Below are positions 8,521-16,890 of a DNA stretch of 31,815 bases, in pieces; the stretch's first letter is position 1, and the number at the start of each line of letters is the position of its first letter. Below the pieces are notes generated by a model. The model was not told the DNA's origin. It did no database searches and saw only the letters and a program-made list of their open reading frames with translations. The DNA lies in assembly GCA_021737205.1 (NCBI GenBank), contig JAIPEK010000002.1:1-31815 (forward strand). The letters run 5' to 3'. Source of the stretch: Desulfarculaceae bacterium. GTDB lineage: Bacteria > Desulfobacterota > Desulfobacteria > Desulfobacterales > Desulfobacteraceae. A program made the translations under genes and the position numbers.

Positions 8521-10101
8521 TTACAGTTCAAACGTGATCATTGAATTGACGAGCTCCAGATTGCTGATTTCTTGAACCACATTGTCCGGGATGGGAGGGT
8601 CCGTGCGCAGAAAGATGATGTTTCGGTCCCCGTCATCTTCTCTGCCCACCATCATCCGGGCGATATTGATGTTGTGCCGGCCCAGTGTCATGCCGATACT
8701 CCCGATGGAGCCGGGTTTGTCGATGTTGTGGATCAGCCCGAGATGCCCTTCCGGGATCACCTCGAGTCGGAATTTGTTGATCCGGACGATCCGGGGATCG
8801 TTTTTACCGAAGATTGTGCCTGCCACAAGGTTCTTTTCGTCTCCTGATTCCACGGTGACCCGGATCAGATTTGTAAAGTTTTCTGTTTCCTGGCTGAACG
8901 TTTCCGAAACCTTGATCCCCATTTCCTTGGCGAATGACGCCGCATTCACGGAATTGACCTCGTATTTTACAAACGGCGCCAGAAGTCCCTTTATCGCGGC
9001 AACGGTAACCGGTTTGAGATCCACATCCGGGAAATCCCCGGCATACTCCACAGTCACGGAACGGATGGCGCCCCCGGCCATCTGGGACTGCATCAGTCCG
9101 ATTTTTTCCGCCACAAGCAGAAGCGGCTGGAGCTTTTCCAGTATGTGGCCGGTCACCGACGGCATATTGACGGCATTGAGCACGGTGCCGTGCTTTAAAA
9201 ACGAGATGATCTGATTGGCGGCCGCCACAGCCACATTGGTCTGGGCTTCCAGGGTGGAAGCGCCCAGATGCGGGGTGGCGATGACCTGGTCGAGTTCGAG
9301 AAGGGGAGTCTTCCCCGGCGGTTCGGTTTCAAACACGTCAAGGGCAGCGCCGGCCACCTTGCCGGAAACGACGGCATCATAGAGATCCGCCTCGTTGACA
9401 ATACCGCCCCGGGAACAGTTGACCAGCATCACGCCGGGTTTCATTTTTTCAAACGCCTGCTTGTTCACAAGGTCCGTGGTGCCGTCCAGTTTGGGAACAT
9501 GAATGGAGATGTAATCGGACCGCTTGTACAGTTCCTCCAGGGAGACACTTTCGTACCCGTCCTCTTCAAGCCTTTCGGCCGTGATGTTCGGATCGAATAC
9601 GATTACATTCATCTTCAGCCCCAGGGCCCGGTTGGCCACTATGGAACCGATGTTGCCGAATCCGATCACGCCCAGGGTCTTGTTGGAAACCTCGCGTCCC
9701 TGGAGTTTCTTTTTCTCCCACAGGCCCTGTTTCATGGACATCGTGCCCATGGGGATGTTCCGGGTCAGTGCCATCATCATGGCTATGGAGTGCTCCGCGG
9801 TAGTCACGGTGTTGCCGCCGGGCGTGTTCATGACCGCCACTCCTTTTTTTGTGGCATAGGGGATATCCACATTGTCGAGTCCGATCCCGGCCCTTGCAAT
9901 GACCTTGAGATTGACGGCTGCATCCAGAATTTCCGGTGTCACCTTTGTGGCGCTTCTGACGGCGAGGGCGTCGTAGTCGCCGATTATCTCTTTTATCTGT
10001 TGGGGGGAAAGGCCGGTTTTCACGTCCACTTCAATCCCCTCTTCATTTCTCAGTATCGAGATCCCGGCCTCTTCCATTTTGTCGCTGACCAGGACTTTCA
10101 T
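8521..10101 (-). CDS. serA: D-3-phosphoglycerate dehydrogenase SerA (long form with ACT domain)
   Basis: A 526-residue enzyme catalysing the first step of serine synthesis, NAD-dependent oxidation of 3-phosphoglycerate to 3-phosphohydroxypyruvate. The NAD-binding loop GFGNIG is at 147-152, and the catalytic residues fit R231 (NCSRGG), E260 (FETEPP) and H278 (PHLGAST). After the catalytic part comes an intervening (ASB) domain. A C-terminal ACT domain starts near 450 (IHNIDKPGSIGSIGMTLG) and is the usual site of serine feedback. Length matches the long SerA class (about 525-530). Its ATG overlaps the serC stop as ATGA (10098-10101), which implies translational coupling, and the oxidase gene follows after 6 nt. 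SerA enzymes can also reduce 2-oxoglutarate to D-2-hydroxyglutarate. Confidence 0.97.
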   Translation of the reverse strand: MKVLVSDKMEEAGISILRNEEGIEVDVKTGLSPQQIKEIIGDYDALAVRSATKVTPEILDAAVNLKVIARAGIGLDNVDIPYATKKGVAVMNTPGGNTVTTAEHSIAMMMALTRNIPMGTMSMKQGLWEKKKLQGREVSNKTLGVIGFGNIGSIVANRALGLKMNVIVFDPNITAERLEEDGYESVSLEELYKRSDYISIHVPKLDGTTDLVNKQAFEKMKPGVMLVNCSRGGIVNEADLYDAVVSGKVAGAALDVFETEPPGKTPLLELDQVIATPHLGASTLEAQTNVAVAAANQIISFLKHGTVLNAVNMPSVTGHILEKLQPLLLVAEKIGLMQSQMAGGAIRSVTVEYAGDFPDVDLKPVTVAAIKGLLAPFVKYEVNSVNAASFAKEMGIKVSETFSQETENFTNLIRVTVESGDEKNLVAGTIFGKNDPRIVRINKFRLEVIPEGHLGLIHNIDKPGSIGSIGMTLGRHNINIARMMVGREDDGDRNIIFLRTDPPIPDNVVQEISNLELVNSMITFEL

Positions 10102-11192
10102 GTCTTGTTCTCCTTTTCAAAGTTTTCCATGAATTTCAGCAGGGCCTGTACGCCTTCCCGGGTGGCGGCGTTGTATATGGATGCCCTGCATCCCCCCACG
10201 GACCTGTGGCCTTTCAGGCCCCCGAGCCCTTTCTCCTGGGCTTGTTTGATGAATTCGCCTTCAAGCGACTCCTCACAGAGCCGGAAGGTCACGTTCATCA
10301 AAGAACGGCTGTCCTTTTCAGCAGTCCCGAGATAAAAGTCGGAAGAATCGATGAAATCGTACAGCAGTCCGGCTTTCTCCCGGTTGAATCTTTCCATTTC
10401 TTCAAGGCCGCCCATTTCTTCTTCCAGCCATTTGAGCACAAGGCCGATGGTGTAAACGCCGAAACAGGGGGGGGTGTTGTACATGGAGTTCTTGTCCGCA
10501 AAGGTACGATATCGGAGCATGGAGGGAAGCTGTTCATCTTTTGTCCGATCCAGGAAATCTTTTTTAATGATCACCATGCAGACCCCGGAAGGGCCGATAT
10601 TTTTCTGTGCGCCGGCGTAGATCAGGCCGAATTTTTCCATGTCCAAAGGGCGGCTCATGATGTCCGAAGACATATCCGCCACTATGGGGATGCCCCCGGT
10701 ATCAGGGAACTTCCTCCACTGTGTGCCCTTGATGGTGTTGTTGGAGGTGATGTGGACGTACTCGGCCTCGTTGTTGAACCGGATGTTTTCCGGTATGTAC
10801 GAGAAATTTTTATCCTCCGAGGATGCGGCCACCCGGATCTTTTTGCCCAGGATTTCGGCCTCCTTGGCCGCCTTGGTCGACCAGGTACCGGTATTGACAT
10901 AGTCGGCGGTCCGGTCGCCGGACAGAAAGTTCATGGGAATCATGGGAAACTGGAGGCTTGCCCCGCCCTGGAGGAAAAGCACATGAAACGAATCGTCGAG
11001 TTTCAAGAGCCGTCTGGTGCGTTCCACCGCATCGTTGATCACGGTATCGAACGCGGCCGAGCGATGGCTGATTTCCACAATGGACATACCGGTCCCCTCG
11101 AAATCGAGAAACGACGCTTTGACCTCTTCCAGGACCTTGAGCGGGAGGGCCGCCGGGCCTGCATTAAAGTTGAAGATTCTGTTGTCTGTCAT
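10098..11192 (-). CDS. serC: Phosphoserine aminotransferase SerC
   Basis: A 364-residue PLP-dependent class V aminotransferase that converts 3-phosphohydroxypyruvate and glutamate to phosphoserine and 2-oxoglutarate, the step after SerA. The N-terminus NFNAGPAALP, the HRS segment, GGASLQFPMIPMN and the PLP lysine in YAGAQKNIGP (K197) are all typical. The C-terminal GHRSVGGCRASIYNA phosphate-binding segment is complete. I took ATG 11192 because AGGAGGAG lies just before it; an in-frame ATG at 11258 would add 22 residues that overlap the upstream prfC gene and are not family-like. It follows prfC by 23 nt and overlaps serA by 4 nt. Confidence 0.97.
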   Translation of the reverse strand: MTDNRIFNFNAGPAALPLKVLEEVKASFLDFEGTGMSIVEISHRSAAFDTVINDAVERTRRLLKLDDSFHVLFLQGGASLQFPMIPMNFLSGDRTADYVNTGTWSTKAAKEAEILGKKIRVAASSEDKNFSYIPENIRFNNEAEYVHITSNNTIKGTQWRKFPDTGGIPIVADMSSDIMSRPLDMEKFGLIYAGAQKNIGPSGVCMVIIKKDFLDRTKDEQLPSMLRYRTFADKNSMYNTPPCFGVYTIGLVLKWLEEEMGGLEEMERFNREKAGLLYDFIDSSDFYLGTAEKDSRSLMNVTFRLCEESLEGEFIKQAQEKGLGGLKGHRSVGGCRASIYNAATREGVQALLKFMENFEKENKT

Positions 11193-11215
11193 GTCTCCTC
11201 CTAGAAGTTTGCGGG

Positions 11216-12823
11216 TTAATTGTGTTCCCTTGTCTTGTGAAACCGGATATCTGGCCATTCTTCCATGGTAAAACCGAGCTGGAATTCACTGGTGGTCAGG
11301 AAGGTGAGCCATCCTTCCGAATCCGTGGCAAGACTTGCCCGGTTTTTGGTTTTAAATCGTTCGAGTACGTCATCGTCGCTGCATTCCACCCATCGTGCAA
11401 CCCCGAGGTCCACGTGCTCATACCCGGCGTTGACATTGTACTCCGCCTTCAGCCGCTCCATGGTAACGTCGAACTGAAGCACGCCCACCGCCCCGAGGAT
11501 GAAATCGTTCCCCATAAGCGGTCGGAATACCTGGATGGTACCTTCTTCAGCAAGCTGGTCCAATCCTTTTTTCAATGATTTGGCTTTCAAGGGATCCCGC
11601 AGCACCGCCCGTTTGAAGTTTTCCGGTGCGAAGTTCGGAATTCCCAGGAACTTGAGAGGCTCCTTTTCCGTGAACGTATCCCCGATCTTTATGGTGCCGT
11701 GGTTGTGGATCCCGATGATGTCGCCGGGAAAAGCCTCCTCGATGTGGTTCCGCTCCCGGGCCATGAATATGGTGGCATTGGAAATTTTAACGGTTTTTCC
11801 GATGCGGTGGTGTCTGACCTTCATACCTTTGGTGAATTTTCCCGAGCAGACCCGGAAAAAGGCGATCCTGTCCCTGTGCTCGGGATCCATATTGGCCTGG
11901 ATTTTAAATGCGAATCCGGAGAACGCTTTTTCCTCAGGGTCCACATACCGTTTGTCCGCCTCCCGTTTTCCCGGGGGCGGAGCGATTTGAACAAAGGAAT
12001 CCAGCATCTCCCGGATGCCGAAGTTGTTGATGGCGCTGCCGAAAAAAACCGGCGTCTGAGTTCCGTTGAGGAAAAGATCCAGCTCGAAAGGATTCGCCGC
12101 TCCTTCGAGAAGTTCAATGTCCTCTCTCAATTCTCCTGCCCGGGAGGCGCCGATGGATTGGTTCAGAACATCGGATGAGAGGTCGTTGATGGTTATTCCG
12201 TCGTCTTCTCCGGGGGTGTATCCGGGAGAAAAAAGACCGAGTTCATTCTTCCGGAGGTTGTAGACTCCCTTGAACCGCTTTCCCATTCCGATGGGCCAGG
12301 TCATGGGGGTGCACTCGATCTGGAGTTTGTCTTCAATGTCTGCAAAAATGTCCAAAGGCTCCATGCCTTCCCGGTCAAGCTTGTTGATGAATGTAATAAT
12401 GGGCGTGTTCCGCATTCGGCAGACTTCCATGAGTTTTTCGGTTTGCGGTTCCACCCCTTTGGCGCTGTCGATGATCATGACGGCACAGTCCACGGCCGTA
12501 AGCACCCGGTACGTGTCTTCCGAGAAGTCCTGGTGGCCCGGGGTATCCAGCAGGTTGATCTCGTAATCCCGATATGTGAATTTCATCACTGATGAACTGA
12601 CACTGATTCCCCGGTTCTGTTCTATTGACAAAAAGTCGCTTGTGGCATTCCGGTCCGTTTTTCTGGATTTGACCGCCCCGGCCTCTTTTATGGCGCCGCC
12701 GAACAGAAGCAGCTTTTCTGTGAGCGTAGTCTTTCCGGCATCCGGGTGGCTGATAATGGCAAAGGTCCTTCTGGAACGGATATCCTCTTTTATATCACTT
12801 TCAATGGATGTTGATTGTATCAC
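11216..12823 (-). CDS. prfC: Peptide chain release factor 3 (RF3)
   Basis: A 535-residue translational GTPase that removes RF1/RF2 from the ribosome after termination. GTPase motifs are clear: G1 SHPDAGKTT, G2/switch region EQNRGISV, G3 DTPGHQDFSEDTYR, G4 NKLD. The length and the EF-G-like domain order (G domain, beta-barrel, C-terminal domain with VGVLQFDV) agree with RF3 and not with EF-G or the tetracycline-resistance proteins. The start is GTG 12823, supported by AAGGAAG with 5-base spacing. It is the first gene of the minus-strand operon carrying serC, serA, the oxidase and rsmE, and has a good promoter about 95-125 bp upstream. Confidence 0.95.
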   Translation of the reverse strand: MIQSTSIESDIKEDIRSRRTFAIISHPDAGKTTLTEKLLLFGGAIKEAGAVKSRKTDRNATSDFLSIEQNRGISVSSSVMKFTYRDYEINLLDTPGHQDFSEDTYRVLTAVDCAVMIIDSAKGVEPQTEKLMEVCRMRNTPIITFINKLDREGMEPLDIFADIEDKLQIECTPMTWPIGMGKRFKGVYNLRKNELGLFSPGYTPGEDDGITINDLSSDVLNQSIGASRAGELREDIELLEGAANPFELDLFLNGTQTPVFFGSAINNFGIREMLDSFVQIAPPPGKREADKRYVDPEEKAFSGFAFKIQANMDPEHRDRIAFFRVCSGKFTKGMKVRHHRIGKTVKISNATIFMARERNHIEEAFPGDIIGIHNHGTIKIGDTFTEKEPLKFLGIPNFAPENFKRAVLRDPLKAKSLKKGLDQLAEEGTIQVFRPLMGNDFILGAVGVLQFDVTMERLKAEYNVNAGYEHVDLGVARWVECSDDDVLERFKTKNRASLATDSEGWLTFLTTSEFQLGFTMEEWPDIRFHKTREHN

Positions 12824-13135
12824 CGGGGCTTCCTTAAAAAGATATTAAAAACCTTTATAAATAAAATATTTTTTACCAAATTGCAATGGAAAAAATCGGA
12901 GAGTTCAGTACGATCTTATTATATTTTTTATGGTCAGGTCTGTTATTTCATTAGAGCACCTGCCCGAAACCAATCTTTGAATTGACTCGTGCGGGCCTGC
13001 ATGGTAATGACTGAATATGGCAATTGAAAATTTACCGGCAGATTCGGAAAAATACCTGTAAATAAAGAGGAAATCGATTGGGGTGGCCGGAGAGGAATAC
13101 CTGGAATACTGCCCAATCGCATGTAGAATACATCT
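12824..13135. other. Divergent intergenic region between prfC and the histidine kinase
   Basis: About 312 bp, AT-rich on the prfC side. It holds the minus-strand promoter at 12918-12946. For the plus-strand kinase the best I see is TTGACT (starting near 12979) with a 17-base spacer and a poor -10. A minus-strand open frame crossing it (12905-13537) overlaps the kinase gene, has no ribosome-binding site and resembles nothing. No tRNA or riboswitch was recognised. Confidence 0.5.
12918..12946 (-). promoter_or_regulatory. Sigma70-like promoter for the prfC-serC-serA operon
   Basis: Read on the minus strand: ATAACA (12946-12941, four of six matches to the -35), 17-base spacer, perfect TATAAT (12923-12918). 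Predicted start of transcription near 12911, giving an untranslated leader of about 90 bases before the GTG of prfC. Confidence 0.6.
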
Positions 13136-15022
13136 ATGGAAGAACAGGCGAACAAAACAAAAACCATTCAGATCGATCAGATTTCCAGCAAGAGTATCGC
13201 CAGCAGCCTCATTTTCTGGCTTCTGGGGCTGATCGGCATTATTGTCATCAGCCTGGGCAGTCTGTATTATGCCTACATCAGCAAGGATCTGTATCAGGGG
13301 CTTTACGCCGAAAGCCGGGATATGACGGAAAAATTCGTTACCATCGTGTCCAAACCCCTTTGGAATTTCGATGTCAAGGGAGTTTCCATTATTTCCCAGG
13401 CCTATCTTCAGTCCAAAAACGTCACAGGGGTCCGGATCGAGCAGGTTCTGCCCAACAACGACAGCCATTTGTTTTTTAACGAGGGCGTCACCGAGGGGCC
13501 TGACATCTTTTCCTTCACCCTGCCCATAAAGGATCACGGCGAGCGCATCGGCAGGGCTGAAATTTTTTTCACCGAACAGAACATCATCAAGACGCAGCGG
13601 ATCATCATTATTTCCATCCTCCTGGTGACAGGTGTTACATTACTGGTGGTTTCCATTCTGACCCGGTTTATTCTCAACCGGCTTTTCCGGTATCCCGTTG
13701 AACAACTCAACCAGGGAATCCGGGATCTGGCGTACGGTCATTACGAAAGGCGTCTGGAATACATGAATCGAAAGGAGCTGGACTATATTATCGCCGAGAT
13801 CAACGAGATGGCCGGCCAGATTGAACAGCGTTCCAAACAGCTGGAGGACGCCTGGAATGAAACCAACCAGTTGAGAAACTATCTTTCGAACATTATCAAT
13901 TCCATGCCCTCGGTCCTGATCGGAACCGACTCGGCCGGACGAATCACCCAGTGGAACTACAAGGCGGAAGAGGAAACCGGTATCTCCGCCCGGGCGGCAG
14001 TGGGCAGAGAACTGGACCAGGTATATCCAGGTTTTATGGACCAGATGGAAACGATACGCAAGGCGATAACCCGGCAACAAGTCCTGGAAACCCCGTCCAG
14101 AAAAAGACAGGTGGGCGATGAAACTCGCTATGAGGATATCACCATCTATCCGCTGGTGACCAACGGGGGAGAAGGAGCTGTGATCCGGGTGGATGACAAA
14201 ACCGAGCAGAAGCGGCTGGAGGAGATGATGATTCAGTCCGAAAAAATGCTTTCCGTGGGCGGTCTGGCAGCGGGTATGGCCCATGAAATCAACAATCCCC
14301 TGGGCGGGATCATGCAGAATGCCCAGGTGGTCATAAAAAGGGTTACATCGGAAATGCCGGCAAATGAAAAGGCGGCCCGGGAGGCGGGAACCACCATGCC
14401 GGCCATACGGAATTTCATGGAAAGCCGAAAGGTGCCCCATCACCTTGACATGATTCTCGAGGCCGGGAAGCGGGCAGCCGCGATCGTGGAAAACATGCTC
14501 AGTTTCGCACGAAAAGGAACCCAGTCCCTGGAGCCCTGTGACCTTGCCGAACTTCTGGACAAAACCGTGGAGCTTGCGGAAAAGGATTATGATCTGAAAA
14601 AGAAGTATGATTTCAAACAGATCCGGATCGAGCGGGAGTATGAAGAGAATGTGCCCCTGGTCAAATGTGAGTACAGCAAGATCCAGCAGGTGTTTCTCAA
14701 TATCCTCAAAAACGGGGCCGAGGCCATGGCCGAATGGAGCGACCGGGATTCGGGAGATCAAAAAATCCCCAAGTTTATTCTCCGGGTCAGGTATCTGGAC
14801 GGTGCCGTCTTGATAGAAATCGAGGACAACGGACCGGGGATCCCCGAAAAAGTCTCCAAGCGTATCTTTGAACCATTCTTTACCACCAAGCCGGTTGGGG
14901 TCGGTACCGGCCTGGGTCTTTCCGTGTCCTACTTTATCATCACCCAGAACCATGCCGGAGAAATGAGTGTGGAATCCGAACCGGGAAAGGGTGCAAGGTT
15001 TATCATTAAACTGCAGGCCTGA
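13136..15022 (+). CDS. Membrane-bound PAS sensor histidine kinase (orphan, NtrB-like catalytic core)
   Basis: A 628-residue inner-membrane kinase. The order is TM helix 24-47, a periplasmic sensor of about 105 residues, TM helix about 154-177, HAMP 178-235, PAS 252-355, HisKA with the phospho-acceptor H383 in GMAHEINNPLGG, and HATPase_c. The ATPase part has its N box NILKNGAEAM, G1 IEDNGPGIP, and F/G2 FEPFFTTKPVGVGTGLGLSV. The NtrB/ZraS-like core usually pairs with a sigma54-activating response regulator. No response regulator is adjacent, and the next gene is a CarD-type factor with its own promoter, so the partner is elsewhere. An insertion of about 30 residues lies between the H box and the rest of the dimerisation helix (around 402-435). 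The signal is unknown. ATG 13136 lacks a clear ribosome-binding site. Confidence 0.92.
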   Translation: MEEQANKTKTIQIDQISSKSIASSLIFWLLGLIGIIVISLGSLYYAYISKDLYQGLYAESRDMTEKFVTIVSKPLWNFDVKGVSIISQAYLQSKNVTGVRIEQVLPNNDSHLFFNEGVTEGPDIFSFTLPIKDHGERIGRAEIFFTEQNIIKTQRIIIISILLVTGVTLLVVSILTRFILNRLFRYPVEQLNQGIRDLAYGHYERRLEYMNRKELDYIIAEINEMAGQIEQRSKQLEDAWNETNQLRNYLSNIINSMPSVLIGTDSAGRITQWNYKAEEETGISARAAVGRELDQVYPGFMDQMETIRKAITRQQVLETPSRKRQVGDETRYEDITIYPLVTNGGEGAVIRVDDKTEQKRLEEMMIQSEKMLSVGGLAAGMAHEINNPLGGIMQNAQVVIKRVTSEMPANEKAAREAGTTMPAIRNFMESRKVPHHLDMILEAGKRAAAIVENMLSFARKGTQSLEPCDLAELLDKTVELAEKDYDLKKKYDFKQIRIEREYEENVPLVKCEYSKIQQVFLNILKNGAEAMAEWSDRDSGDQKIPKFILRVRYLDGAVLIEIEDNGPGIPEKVSKRIFEPFFTTKPVGVGTGLGLSVSYFIITQNHAGEMSVESEPGKGARFIIKLQA

Positions 15023-15052
15023 AGCACGGCCCGGGGTTGAAAAAATTTTTGT

Positions 15053-15081
15053 TTGACAACTGTCTGAATATGTGGTCTTAT
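15053..15081 (+). promoter_or_regulatory. Sigma70-like promoter of the carD-like gene
   Basis: Perfect TTGACA at 15053-15058, 17-base spacer, TCTTAT at 15076-15081 (four of six). It lies in the 112-bp gap after the kinase and 54 bp before the chosen carD start, giving the regulator its own transcription unit with the terminator at 15691-15721. Confidence 0.65.
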
Positions 15082-15134
15082 ATCTAAGATCGGCATAAAT
15101 TTATAATAATACTAACAAGTTGGTGGGCTATTAT

Positions 15135-15662
15135 ATGTCAAAACAAAAGAAGTCAGAGGGCTGCACGACAGGTATGACCGAATTTTGCAAAGGAGATCTT
15201 GCCGTTTATCCGGCTCACGGCGTCGGCTGTATAGAGTCGATCGAAAGCCGTGAAATCAACGGGGAAAACTTGAATTTTTACATGATGAAGATAATAGAAA
15301 ACGGTATGGTAATCATGATCCCGACTTCCAATGTAAAGTCCGTGGGATTGCGGGAAGTCATCCGGGAAAAGGATATTCCCGATGTATACAAGGTGATGCA
15401 GGAGGATGCCGACGGGACCGACAACCAGACCTGGAACAGAAGATACCGGGAGTATATGGATAAAATCAAAACAGGGTCTATTTATGACGTCGCTACCGTG
15501 TTCCGGGATCTTTTCAAGCTGAAACTTGAAAAGGATCTTTCCTTTGGTGAGAGAAAACTGCTTGATACGGCACAGAACCTTCTGGTTCAGGAATTGTCCA
15601 CCGCCAAAGATATTGACGAGGAGGCCATGATCAAAGAGATCGAGAATCTGTTTGACAATTGA
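15135..15662 (+). CDS. CarD/CdnL-family transcription regulator
   Basis: About 175 residues. The N-terminal CarD/CdnL/TRCF RNA-polymerase-interacting domain is recognised by FCKGDLAVYPAHGVGCIESIE, then a beta-rich segment FYMMKIIENGMVIMIPTSNVKSVGLRE and an all-helical C-terminal half (from about 75) rich in charged residues, including the tryptophan-bearing WNRRYREYMDKIKTG. Members bind the RNA polymerase beta subunit and stabilise open complexes at rRNA and housekeeping promoters. The start is ATG 15135, with GGTGGG 7 bases upstream; a TTG at 15120 or an ATG at 15174 are alternatives. It has its own promoter and a strong intrinsic terminator, so it is a single-gene unit. Confidence 0.9.
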   Translation: MSKQKKSEGCTTGMTEFCKGDLAVYPAHGVGCIESIESREINGENLNFYMMKIIENGMVIMIPTSNVKSVGLREVIREKDIPDVYKVMQEDADGTDNQTWNRRYREYMDKIKTGSIYDVATVFRDLFKLKLEKDLSFGERKLLDTAQNLLVQELSTAKDIDEEAMIKEIENLFDN

Positions 15663-15690
15663 TTCAGGCCTTTCTGGTTTTTTGAATGAA

Positions 15691-15721
15691 CCGCCGAAAC
15701 CATTTTCCGGCGGTTTTTTTT
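15691..15721 (+). terminator. Intrinsic terminator of the carD-like gene
   Basis: The stem CCGCCG (15691-15696) pairs with CGGCGG (15708-15713) across an 11-base loop and is followed by eight T residues. It lies 28 bp after the carD stop. Confidence 0.9.
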
Positions 15722-15733
15722 ATATGAAAGGAT

Positions 15734-15798
15734 AACATTTTTTACCATGAAGGAACTGAAGCAAAATCTTCATGAACTTCATGCTCTTCATGGTGATC
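15734..15798. repeat. CATGAAG-type imperfect palindromic repeat, copy 1
   Basis: A 65-bp element between the carD terminator and rluD. It is built of CATGAAG/CTTCATG units, and its outer parts ACCATGAAG and CTTCATGGT are perfect inverted repeats, so it can fold as a long hairpin. Its reverse complement matches the sequence at 22028-22058 joined to 22206-22251 almost base for base, and partly matches 16827-16872. No coding potential; it resembles REP-like or non-autonomous palindromic elements. Confidence 0.8.
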
Positions 15799-15826
15799 TT
15801 TCATCATTTGTTTTGTCCGTCAGCAC

Positions 15827-16798
15827 ATGACCTTTACTGCCATGGTATTTCAATTCGAAGTAACCCATAAGGAACACGGGGTCCGGCTCGACCGGCTGGT
15901 TTCACAGAAGTACCAGGTCATTTCAAGGAGCCGGGCGGCCCGGTTGATTCAATCCGGCGAAATCCGGGCGGACGGGAAAAGAGTGAAACCCGCACATCAG
16001 GTGAGTGTGAGTGAGAGCATAAGCGGCGGGATCGGCGAAACCGCGACGGATGTCGTTGCCGCGGAACAAATTGAGCTTTCCATTCTGCACGAAGATGAAT
16101 CCCTTATCGCAGTCAATAAGCCCCCGGGCCTTGTGGTCCACCCCGGAGCGGGCAACCGGACCGGCACGCTGGTGAACGCCCTGTTGCACCACTGCCCATC
16201 GATTCACAGGGCCGGGAAAGATATGGCGCGCTCAGGGATCGTTCACCGGCTTGACAAGGATACCAGCGGGGTTCTTGTGGCCGCCAAAACCCAATTCGCC
16301 TTGTCGTTCCTTCAGAAAGAATTCCGGCAGCGGCGGGTGGAAAAAAAATACACTGCCCTGGTTTCCGGAGTTGTGGCGGGCGAAAGCGGGACTATCCGGC
16401 TGCCGCTGAAGCGCCATCCGGTCCACAGAAAAATGATGGCGGTGGATATGGAAGCGGGCAAGTTTGCCGAAACCGACTGGAACGTACTGGAACGGTTTGA
16501 GGAGGCGACCCTGCTGGAGGTGACCCTCAAAACCGGCCGGACACATCAGATCCGGGCTCATTTTTATGCCGAAGGGCATCCACTGGTCGGGGAAACGGTT
16601 TACCAGACAAGGAAGAAAAGGAGATCGTCAAAACCGGGTCAGCGACAGATGCTCCATTCCACATCGCTTGCCTTCCGCCACCCGTTTTCCGGACGGAAGG
16701 TCCGGTTTTCGGCCCCCTTGTGCGAAGATTTCAGACAAAAGCTGGAAACACTTCGATCCAACCTGCGGACAGCCCAATCTCATGCCATTACAGGATGA
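15827..16798 (+). CDS. rluD: RluD-family 23S rRNA pseudouridine synthase
   Basis: A 323-residue RNA-modifying enzyme that isomerises uridines in 23S rRNA. An N-terminal S4 RNA-binding domain covers about 15-75 (RLDRLVSQKYQVISRSRAA). The RluA-type catalytic domain has VNKPPGLVVHPG, the active-site motif HRLDKDTSG (catalytic Asp143), KKYTALVSG and the terminal GRTHQIRAH. Full length. Both ATG 15827 and ATG 15842 are possible starts, and neither has a good ribosome-binding site. The exact target (RluD positions 1911/1915/1917 versus an RluA/RluC relative) rests on the S4 domain and length. The gene is flanked on both sides by copies of the CATGAAG palindromic repeat. Confidence 0.88.
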   Translation: MTFTAMVFQFEVTHKEHGVRLDRLVSQKYQVISRSRAARLIQSGEIRADGKRVKPAHQVSVSESISGGIGETATDVVAAEQIELSILHEDESLIAVNKPPGLVVHPGAGNRTGTLVNALLHHCPSIHRAGKDMARSGIVHRLDKDTSGVLVAAKTQFALSFLQKEFRQRRVEKKYTALVSGVVAGESGTIRLPLKRHPVHRKMMAVDMEAGKFAETDWNVLERFEEATLLEVTLKTGRTHQIRAHFYAEGHPLVGETVYQTRKKRRSSKPGQRQMLHSTSLAFRHPFSGRKVRFSAPLCEDFRQKLETLRSNLRTAQSHAITG

Positions 16799-16826
16799 CC
16801 TTTCAGCTCCGGAGAATAGAAACAGC

Positions 16827-16872
16827 TCACCATGAAGAGCATGAAGTTCATGAAGGTTTTTCTAAAGTTCCT
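16827..16872. repeat. CATGAAG-type palindromic repeat, copy 2 (half element)
   Basis: Starts with TCACCATGAAGAGC and continues through GTTCATGAAG, identical to the left half of the family, then decays after GTTCCT where the other copies continue with the closing CTTCATGGT arm. Orientation is opposite to copy 1. It lies between the ends of rluD and fdhA. Confidence 0.7.
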
Positions 16873-16890
16873 GGATATAGAGGTGTTAAC

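Noticed and set aside
12950..13030. Possible tRNA-like or structured RNA between prfC and the kinase
   Set aside because: Only a short GCCCG/CGGGC pairing across a long loop is present. No cloverleaf, T-arm consensus or acceptor stem could be drawn.
12905..13537. A 210-codon minus-strand frame overlapping the start of the histidine kinase
   Set aside because: It overlaps the kinase coding region by 400 bp, has no ribosome-binding site and its N-terminal half is simply the complement of the kinase. The remainder lies in AT-rich promoter DNA.
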